From assembly GCA_937908115.1 (NCBI GenBank), contig CALEQZ010000028.1, positions 1 through 5,623 on the forward strand: a stretch of DNA of 5,623 nucleotides. Reading direction: 5' to 3'. The DNA comes from an uncultured Alcaligenaceae bacterium. Its GTDB lineage: Bacteria; Pseudomonadota; Gammaproteobacteria; Burkholderiales; Burkholderiaceae_B. How positions within the stretch are numbered: the first letter of the stretch is position 1; each line of letters starts with the position of its first letter. Below are positions 1 through 5,044 of the stretch, one piece after another. The notes beneath the pieces were generated by a model. That model saw nothing but the letters and a program-made list of their open reading frames with translations. It ran no database searches and had not been told where the DNA came from. Made by a program: the position numbers and the translations under genes.

Positions 1-317
1 ACAACATCAACGCCGACGTGGTGGCCGGCAAGATGGCCGAAGTGCTGGGCGCCGAAAAGCTGGTCATGATGACCAATACCCCGGGCGTGCTCGACAAGAA
101 CGGTAACCTACTGACCGGCCTGTCGGCGCAGACCATAGACGAGCTGTTCGCCGACGGCACGATTTCGGGCGGCATGCTGCCCAAGATTTCCTCGGCGCTG
201 GACGCGGCCAAGAACGGCGTGAACTCGGTACATATCGTCGATGGGCGCGTGCCGCACTGCCTGCTGCTGGAGATCCTGACCGACCAGGGCGTGGGCACCA
301 TGATCAGCTCGCATTGA
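1..317 (+). CDS. argB: N-acetylglutamate kinase, C-terminal part (5' end outside window)
   Basis: ArgB phosphorylates N-acetyl-L-glutamate with ATP, the second step of arginine synthesis, in the cytoplasm. Only the last 104 residues are present; the frame is open to the left edge, and the first two bases (AC) would complete a Tyr codon of the family's YNINAD segment. Visible landmarks are NINADVVAGK near the edge (substrate-binding Asn), TNTPGVLDKNG, the loop GTISGGMLPKI with the conserved ATP-site Lys, NGVNSVHIVDGRVPH, and the family ending EILTDQGVGTMI. The stop is TGA at 315-317. A GTG-initiated start at 18 would be an artefact of the window edge, because the homologous sequence continues upstream. 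Arginine sensitivity cannot be judged, since the N-terminal helix that senses it lies outside. The next gene starts on the last base of this stop codon, so the two are probably cotranscribed and coupled. Confidence 0.97.
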   Translation, partial: NINADVVAGKMAEVLGAEKLVMMTNTPGVLDKNGNLLTGLSAQTIDELFADGTISGGMLPKISSALDAAKNGVNSVHIVDGRVPHCLLLEILTDQGVGTMISSH

Positions 318-1111
318 TGACGGCGGTCTCCGTCCCGCGCGCGGTGCGGGTGCTGCGCTATCCTGCGCCGCGTGCGCGCCGCACGCGAGCCGTGGCGCCG
401 GTGCCGCGCAGCCGGCCGCTCTGGCTGTTCGACCTGGACAACACGCTGCACGATACCTCGCACGCAATCTTCGAACGCATCAACGCGGGCATGACCGCCG
501 CGGTCTGCGAGGCGCTGGGCTGCGACGTCGACACGGCCAACCAGCTGCGCACGCGCTACTGGAAGCGCTACGGCGCCACCGTCATCGGCCTGGTGCGCCA
601 TCACGGCGTGGACCCGCATGCCTTCCTGCACCGCAGCCATGATTTCGACGTGTGCACCCTGGTCAAGGCCGAGCGCGGCCTGGCGCGCCGCCTGGCCAAG
701 CTGCCGGGACGCAAGATACTGGTGACCAACGCGCCGCTGCACTACGCGCGGGCGGTGCTGGCGCACTTGGGCATCCTGCGCGCCTTCGATGGGCTTTGGG
801 CGCTGGAGCAGATGCGCTATCACGGCGACTTCCGCCCCAAGCCTTCGCCTGCGCTGCTGCGGCACATCCTGGCCCGCGAGGGCGCGGTGCCCGCCCAGGC
901 CGTACTCGTCGAAGACACGCTGCCCAACCTGCGCGGTGCGCGCCAGGCAGGGCTGCGCACCGTGCACGTCTATCATCCGGGCACGCCTTTCGCGCGCCGG
1001 CAGCATGGCCGGCCGCTGTACGTGGACTTGCGGGTAAACTCGATCGCCGACCTCCTGCTGCGCAAGCGCCCGGTCCGGGGCCGCCAGGCCGCTGGGCTGC
1101 TGCGCCCTTGA
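317..1111 (+). CDS. HAD-superfamily hydrolase, pyrimidine 5'-nucleotidase type
   Basis: Predicted cytoplasmic phosphatase of the haloacid dehalogenase superfamily, closest in motif pattern to the Sdt1-like pyrimidine 5'-nucleotidases, which dephosphorylate UMP/CMP-type nucleotides. All four HAD motifs are seen (264 aa from ATG 317): motif I FDLDNT with nucleophile Asp39 and Asp41; motif II LVTNA with Thr137; motif III RPKPSP with Lys175; motif IV VLVED with Glu199-Asp200. The helical cap lies between motifs I and II. About 35 Arg/Pro/Ala-rich residues precede motif I, more than most relatives carry, so the true start may be later (GTG codons at residues 26 or 29), but no ribosome binding site favours these. 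A TTG at 314 is also in frame. I chose ATG 317 because TGATG overlaps the argB stop, typical of translational coupling; no clear Shine-Dalgarno is visible. The true substrate is not shown by the sequence. Confidence 0.88.
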   Translation: MTAVSVPRAVRVLRYPAPRARRTRAVAPVPRSRPLWLFDLDNTLHDTSHAIFERINAGMTAAVCEALGCDVDTANQLRTRYWKRYGATVIGLVRHHGVDPHAFLHRSHDFDVCTLVKAERGLARRLAKLPGRKILVTNAPLHYARAVLAHLGILRAFDGLWALEQMRYHGDFRPKPSPALLRHILAREGAVPAQAVLVEDTLPNLRGARQAGLRTVHVYHPGTPFARRQHGRPLYVDLRVNSIADLLLRKRPVRGRQAAGLLRP

Positions 1112-1124
1112 AAGCGGTGACCCC

Positions 1125-1700
1125 ATGGCGATCAAACCCGGCGAACGCAGGACGCAGATACTCGAAACCCTGGCCGGCATGCTCGAGCAGCCCCGCGCCG
1201 CGCGCATCACCACGGCCGCGCTGGCCGCGAAGATGCAGTTTTCCGAGGCCGCCCTGTACCGGCATTTCGCCAGCAAGGCGCAAATGTACGAGGGCCTGAT
1301 CGAGTTCATCGAAACCACGATCTTCACGCTGGTCAACCAGATCATCGCCGCCGAGCCCCAGGGACTGGCGCAGGCCCGGCGCATCGCCGCCATGCTATTG
1401 GCGTTTTCCGAGCGCAACCGCGGCATGACCCGGCTGCTGACCGGCGATGCGCTGGTCACCGAGGACGATAGGCTGCAGGCGCGCATCAACCACATCCACG
1501 ACCGCATCGAAGCCTCGTTCCGGCAAGCGCTGCGCGTCGCGGTCGAAGACGGCAGCCTGGCGCGCGACACTGACGTGGCCGCGCGCGCCAGCCTGCTGAT
1601 GCATTGGGTGCTGGGTCGCTGGCTGCGCTATACGCAAAGCGGCTGGACGATACCGCCGACCGGGCACCTGGACGAACAACTCAGGGTGGCGCTCGGCTAG
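1125..1700 (+). CDS. slmA: Nucleoid occlusion factor SlmA (TetR-type fold)
   Basis: SlmA binds specific chromosomal sites and, when DNA-bound, breaks up FtsZ assemblies, so that the division septum does not close over unsegregated DNA. The 191-residue product is close to the E. coli length (198). The N-terminal helix-turn-helix spans about residues 27-51; its recognition part, FSEAALYRHFASK, is nearly the same as E. coli VSEAALYRHFPSK. LIEFIE follows, then the diagnostic stretch around residues 94-125 with SERN, TRLLTG, DRLQARIN and DRIEA. This pattern separates SlmA from ordinary TetR repressors, whose C-terminal halves do not match one another. The ATG at 1125 gives the expected MAIKPGERR beginning; only a weak ribosome binding site is visible. 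It follows the HAD gene by 13 bases and is probably cotranscribed from upstream of argB. Some positions on the FtsZ-facing surface differ from E. coli (see findings). Confidence 0.94.
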   Translation: MAIKPGERRTQILETLAGMLEQPRAARITTAALAAKMQFSEAALYRHFASKAQMYEGLIEFIETTIFTLVNQIIAAEPQGLAQARRIAAMLLAFSERNRGMTRLLTGDALVTEDDRLQARINHIHDRIEASFRQALRVAVEDGSLARDTDVAARASLLMHWVLGRWLRYTQSGWTIPPTGHLDEQLRVALG

Positions 1701-1726
1701 CACCGCCGACGGCCGCCACGCAAACC

Positions 1727-1733
1727 AAGGAGA
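1727..1733 (+). promoter_or_regulatory. Ribosome binding site for the hydroxyacyl-CoA dehydrogenase gene
   Basis: AAGGAGA is a strong Shine-Dalgarno sequence ending 9 bases before the ATG at 1743. It is the best such site in the plus-strand half and fixes the start of this gene. It suggests independent translation initiation here, unlike the tightly coupled argB/HAD junction. Confidence 0.8.
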
Positions 1734-1742
1734 CAGCCGCCC

Positions 1743-2708
1743 ATGCCGCCATCCACCCCCGCATCCTTGCCCGCGCCCTCGCAATGCCGCGCCGTCGTGG
1801 TCGGCGGCGGCACCATGGGCGCCGACATCGCCGTCGTGTTGTTGCGCGCGTCGTGCCAAACGACGGTGGTCGAGCCCGACACGGGCCGGCACGCCGGCAT
1901 CCTGGCCCGGGTCGACGAGAACCTGGCCGCGGCCGGTGCCCAGCAAAACGCGGTGCGGCTCGCGCTGGTCGCCGGGTTGGACGATGCGCACTGGCAAGAC
2001 GTCGACCTAGTCATCGAATGCATCCCTGAAAAACTGCCACCCAAGCAGGCCTTGTTCGCCGAACTCGTCAAGCGCGCGCCGGCGCACGCCACCCTGGCCA
2101 GCAACAGTTCGAGCTTTCCCATCAGCGCCATCGGCCAGGGGCTACCTACGCGCGAGCGGATGCTGGGGCTGCATTTCTTCATGCCTGCGCACCTGGTGCC
2201 GCTGGTGGAGGTGGTGCTGTCCGAGGCCGCCGATCCGCGGCTGGGCGACGCGCTGGCGGCGTTCATGCGCCGCTGCGGGATGGTGCCCGTGCTCGTGCGC
2301 AAGGACGTGCCGGGCTTTTTGGCCAACCGCCTGCAGCACGCGCTGGGCCGGGAGGCCTTCGCGCTCATCCAGGAAGGCGTGGCCAGCCCCGAGGACGTGG
2401 ACGCCGCGGTGCGTTTTGGCTTCGGTTTCCGCTACCTGGCCGCCGGTCCCCTGCTGCAGCGCGACCACGCCGGACTGGAAGTGCACTGCGCGGCGGCAGC
2501 CACGATGTACCCCACCTTGTCCAACGCCACCGAGCCGCCCCCGGTACTGACCGAGCGCGTGCAGGCCGGCCACTACGGCATGAAGGCGGGACAGGGTTTT
2601 TACCGCTGGGACGAGGCGTCCATCGCTGCCGAGCGCGCCCGCTATGAGCGGCTGCTGCGCGCTGGGCTGGCGCTGATCGCCGAGGAACTGCCGCGCATCG
2701 ACCCCTGA
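1743..2708 (+). CDS. 3-hydroxyacyl-CoA dehydrogenase, NAD-dependent, single-function
   Basis: Predicted cytoplasmic enzyme that oxidises an L-3-hydroxyacyl-CoA (or a related hydroxy acid) to the 3-keto compound with NAD+. The 321-residue protein has the two domains of the family: a Rossmann domain with GGGTMG at 21-26 and an acidic residue after the second strand (Glu44), then the helical C-terminal domain with DVPGFLANRL at 188-197 and the closing GMKAGQGFYRW at 279-289. The catalytic set is intact by alignment with human SCHAD: Ser123 in SNSSS, His144 in LHFF, Glu156 in LVEVV and Asn195. Length fits the single-function (HbdA/PaaH-like, also lambda-crystallin and carnitine dehydrogenase-like) group rather than the FadB fusion type. 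About 14 extra residues precede the first strand. No other beta-oxidation gene is nearby, so the substrate is unknown. It starts 42 bases after slmA and may share its transcript. Confidence 0.9.
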   Translation: MPPSTPASLPAPSQCRAVVVGGGTMGADIAVVLLRASCQTTVVEPDTGRHAGILARVDENLAAAGAQQNAVRLALVAGLDDAHWQDVDLVIECIPEKLPPKQALFAELVKRAPAHATLASNSSSFPISAIGQGLPTRERMLGLHFFMPAHLVPLVEVVLSEAADPRLGDALAAFMRRCGMVPVLVRKDVPGFLANRLQHALGREAFALIQEGVASPEDVDAAVRFGFGFRYLAAGPLLQRDHAGLEVHCAAAATMYPTLSNATEPPPVLTERVQAGHYGMKAGQGFYRWDEASIAAERARYERLLRAGLALIAEELPRIDP

Positions 2709-2726
2709 CGGCGACCGCCAGTTTGC

Positions 2727-3506
2727 CTAGGCGGACTGCGCGCCCGCCTGCGCCGCGGGCCGCGACGCGCACACCGGGCAGCCTGGATCGCGCCGGACGT
2801 TGACGCTGTGCCACTGCATCGTGCGCGCATCCAGCCATAGCAACCGGCCGCTCAGGCTGCGGCCGACGCCGGCCAGCAGCTTGAGCGCTTCGGCCGCCTG
2901 CATGCTGCCGATGATGCCGACCAGCGGCGCAAATACCCCGGTGGTCGCGCAATTGACGTCCTCGACGTCGCCGCCCTCGGGAAACAGGCAGTGGTAGCAA
3001 GGCGCGTCGTCGTGGCGCAGGTCGTAGACCCCGACCTGGCCGTCGAAGCGTATCGCCGCGCCAGAGACCAGCGGCCGCGCGAGCGCCACGCAGGCCCGGT
3101 TGATTTCGTGCCGGGTGGCGAAGTTGTCCGTGCAATCGAGGACCAAGTCGGCCTGCGCGACCTGCTCGAGCAGCGCATCGCCGCGCAGGCGCTGCACCAG
3201 CGCGGTCACCTGCGTCTCGGGGTTCAGGCCGGCCAGCATGGCCTTGCCCGATTCGGCCTTGGGCATCCCCACGCGCGCGGTGGTGTGCAGGATCTGCCGC
3301 TGCAGGTTGCTCAGTTCGACGTGGTCGTCGTCAGCCAGGACGATGCGGCCCACGCCGGCCGTTGCCAAGTAACAGGCCGCGGGTGACCCCAGGCCGCCCG
3401 CGCCGACGATCAGCACGCGCGCGGCCAGCAGCTTTTCCTGCCCCTCGATGCCGATCTCATCGAGCAGGATGTGGCGCGCATAGCGCAGCAGCTGCTCGTC
3501 GTTCAT
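2727..3506 (-). CDS. moeB: MoeB/ThiF/HesA-family adenylyltransferase (E1-like)
   Basis: E1-like enzymes of this family use ATP to adenylate the C-terminal Gly of a ubiquitin-fold sulfur carrier (MoaD for molybdopterin, ThiS for thiamine) before sulfur transfer; they act in the cytoplasm. The 259-residue product is full length. It has the N-terminal RYARHILL arginines, the nucleotide-binding loop GAGGLGSP at 36-42, DDDHVELSNLQRQ at 59-71, TDNFATRHEIN at 126-136, a zinc site of Cys170/Cys173 (CYHC) with Cys243/Cys246 (CPVC), a candidate catalytic Cys186 in VNCATTG, and GIIGSMQAAEALKLL. There is no C-terminal rhodanese domain. MoeB is the customary name for this type in related genomes, but the VNC and QWHSVNVRR-GCPVC stretches also resemble ThiF, so the carrier partner is open. 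Its ATG overlaps the ctpA stop (ATGA, 3503-3506), with no strong ribosome binding site: it is probably translated by coupling as the last gene of envC-ctpA-moeB. Confidence 0.9.
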   Translation of the reverse strand: MNDEQLLRYARHILLDEIGIEGQEKLLAARVLIVGAGGLGSPAACYLATAGVGRIVLADDDHVELSNLQRQILHTTARVGMPKAESGKAMLAGLNPETQVTALVQRLRGDALLEQVAQADLVLDCTDNFATRHEINRACVALARPLVSGAAIRFDGQVGVYDLRHDDAPCYHCLFPEGGDVEDVNCATTGVFAPLVGIIGSMQAAEALKLLAGVGRSLSGRLLWLDARTMQWHSVNVRRDPGCPVCASRPAAQAGAQSA

Positions 3507-4939
3507 TTGTCGACCGATTCGACCCCCGCAGGCGTGATCTTCAACCGCTCGGTCTTGCCTGCGGCATCGTCGCCCTTGCCCTCGGCGCTGGCCACGCGCT
3601 GCTTGGCCTTTTCCACCGGCTTGCCGTTGAGCACGTTGATGGCCTGGCGCAGTTGAAAGTCGTTCTCGCTGCCGAACTCGAAGCTCTTGGGCTGCTCGAT
3701 GTTCTCCGGATCGGTCTTGGACTTGTATTCGCCGTTGGGGTTGGCCAGGTGGCGCTGCAAGTCGGCCTCGCGCGGCAAGCGGAACAGGTCGCCGTATTCG
3801 GTGTCGGGCACGACGATGTCAGGCTCGATGCCGGTGGCCTGGATGGACCGCCCCTTGGGCGTGAAATAGCGCGAGGTGGTCAGCTTGATCGCCGTGTCCT
3901 CGGAGATGGGCAGGATGACCTGCACCGACCCTTTGCCGAAGGTGCGGTTGCCCAGCACCTTGGCACGTCCATGGTCCTGTAGCGCGCCGGCGACGATTTC
4001 GGACGCCGACGCCGACCCCACGTTGACCAGCACGACCATGGGTACGGTCTTGGCCCACGATGGCAGCCCGGCGAGGTAGTCGCCGTCACCCCGTGCGTAA
4101 TCGACGGGGCTGGCCACGTAGGTATGGCGCGAATCCGGCGCGCGGCCATCGGTGGAGACGATTTCCACGCCGCGCGGCAGGAAGGCCGCGGACACGCCGA
4201 TGGCGCTGTGCAGCAGGCCACCCGGGTCGTTGCGCAAATCCAGGATCAGGCCGCGCGGCGCACCCTTGGCGCCCAGCTCCTGCAGGTGCTTGACCAGGTC
4301 GGCGCCGGTCTTTTCCTGGAATTGCGCGATGCGCACGTAGCCGATGTTGCCATCGAGCATCTTGCTGCGCACGCTGCGCACCTTGATGATGTCGCGCACG
4401 ATGCGGATCTGGATCGGTTGTGCCACACCTTCGCGCGCGATGGTCAGCGTGATCGGCGTCTTGGGCTCGCCGCGCATGAGCTTGACGGCCTCGTTCAGGC
4501 TCATGCCCTTGGTGGGCGTGTCGTCGATCTTGACGATGAGGTCGCCTGCGCGCACGCCGGCACGCTCGGCAGGGGTGTTTTCGATGGGTGCGATGACCTT
4601 GACGAAGCCGTCTTCCGTGCCGACCTCTATGCCCAGTCCGCCGAATTGCCCCTGGGTGGCGGTCTGCATGTCGCGGAAGGCCTCGGCATCCAGGTAGGCC
4701 GAATGCGGATCCAGGTCGGACAACATGCCGGAGATGGCCCCGTGGATGAGGTCCTTGTCCGACACCGGCTCGACGTAGTTGTTCTTGATGGCCGCAAAGA
4801 CATTGGTGAACTGGCGCAACTCTTCCAGCGGCAAGGGCGTGCCGCGCTGCGCGACGGCGGATATGGCGAGGCTGACCAACAACCCGGCGACGACGCCCAG
4901 CGAAACCAGCCCGAAACTACGAAGCTTGTGAGTGCTCAT
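3503..4939 (-). CDS. ctpA: Carboxyl-terminal processing protease CtpA, family S41
   Basis: A secreted or membrane-tethered periplasmic protease that cuts substrates near their C-termini. In other proteobacteria, Prc/CtpA proteases degrade peptidoglycan hydrolases and so limit wall cleavage. From the chosen start it is 478 residues: an N-terminal hydrophobic segment at 9-29 with a possible signal peptidase site after Ala30 (AVA then QR); a helical region; a PDZ domain at about 93-183 with GGLGIEVG at 100-107; and the S41 core. Aligned to E. coli Prc, the catalytic residues are Ser311 in GSASASE, Lys336 in FGKGSVQ and Gln340, with the conserved Asp322 also present. The charged tail after about residue 400 looks disordered. 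ATG 4939 is preferred over ATG 4945 because the AGGA at 4946-4949 is 6 bases from the former and touches the latter; the longer form adds only two residues. It lies downstream of envC and overlaps moeB by 4 bases. Confidence 0.96.
   Translation of the reverse strand: MSTHKLRSFGLVSLGVVAGLLVSLAISAVAQRGTPLPLEELRQFTNVFAAIKNNYVEPVSDKDLIHGAISGMLSDLDPHSAYLDAEAFRDMQTATQGQFGGLGIEVGTEDGFVKVIAPIENTPAERAGVRAGDLIVKIDDTPTKGMSLNEAVKLMRGEPKTPITLTIAREGVAQPIQIRIVRDIIKVRSVRSKMLDGNIGYVRIAQFQEKTGADLVKHLQELGAKGAPRGLILDLRNDPGGLLHSAIGVSAAFLPRGVEIVSTDGRAPDSRHTYVASPVDYARGDGDYLAGLPSWAKTVPMVVLVNVGSASASEIVAGALQDHGRAKVLGNRTFGKGSVQVILPISEDTAIKLTTSRYFTPKGRSIQATGIEPDIVVPDTEYGDLFRLPREADLQRHLANPNGEYKSKTDPENIEQPKSFEFGSENDFQLRQAINVLNGKPVEKAKQRVASAEGKGDDAAGKTERLKITPAGVESVDK
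4928..4939. promoter_or_regulatory. Possible SlmA-binding-site-like 12-mer on the ctpA start codon
   Basis: GTGAGTGCTCAT matches 10 of 12 bases of the E. coli SlmA site as I recall it (GTGAGTACTCAC), including the whole first half-site; the mismatches are at positions 7 and 12. On the minus strand it includes the ctpA start codon and the next three codons. A 10/12 match is expected about 0.2 times by chance in a window this size under even base use, so this is a candidate only. A bound protein here could affect envC-ctpA read-through or ctpA translation, or the site could simply add to nucleoid occlusion. Confidence 0.2.
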
Positions 4940-4945
4940 GCACAT

Positions 4946-4949
4946 TCCT
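4946..4949 (-). promoter_or_regulatory. Shine-Dalgarno that decides the ctpA start
   Basis: On the minus strand the sequence reads CAGGAATGTGCATGAGC. AGGA lies directly against the first ATG but 6 bases before the second, which favours initiation at the second (4939). Both ATGs are in the same frame, so the protein changes by only two residues. Confidence 0.6.
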
Positions 4950-4973
4950 GTTTGATGCCGGGACGCCTGGCAG

Positions 4974-4989
4974 GCCGCCCCCCGGCGGC
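4974..4989. other. GC-rich inverted repeat in the envC-ctpA gap
   Basis: GCCGCC and GGCGGC form a perfect 6-bp stem around a 4-base loop, within the roughly 105-base space between the envC stop and the ctpA start. No run of T follows on the minus strand, so it is not a standard intrinsic terminator. It could slow read-through or shape the ctpA leader, or it may reflect only the high GC content. Confidence 0.3.
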
Positions 4990-5044
4990 GCCGGGCGCAT
5001 CGGCCGGCCGCGCGGGCTGCATCCCCTTGGCTGCATTGGACCGC

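Noticed and set aside
652..1299. Plus- and minus-strand frames of over 200 residues covering the HAD and slmA genes
   Set aside because: Low-complexity Ala/Arg/Pro/Gly translations in alternative frames of two well-supported genes.
1395..1997. Minus-strand 200-residue frame across the slmA end and the dehydrogenase start
   Set aside because: No motif, no ribosome binding site argument, and opposite to two motif-bearing genes.
2365..3135. Minus-strand open frame of 256 residues over the dehydrogenase end and moeB
   Set aside because: It runs across two genes with clear family motifs, is Arg/Ala/Gly-rich and has no family resemblance; it is a GC-bias shadow.
3362..3982. Plus-strand 206-residue frame opposite moeB and ctpA
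   Set aside because: It is antisense to the ctpA C-terminal region and the moeB start; the hydrophobic-looking stretch is the complement of charged ctpA codons, not a membrane protein.
4974..4989. GC hairpin as a true intrinsic terminator between envC and ctpA
   Set aside because: No U tract follows on the transcribed strand and the stem is only 6 bp, so it is listed only as an inverted repeat.
5001..5010. CGGCCGGCCG palindrome in the envC-ctpA gap
   Set aside because: Short all-GC palindromes are expected often in this sequence; no known operator matches.
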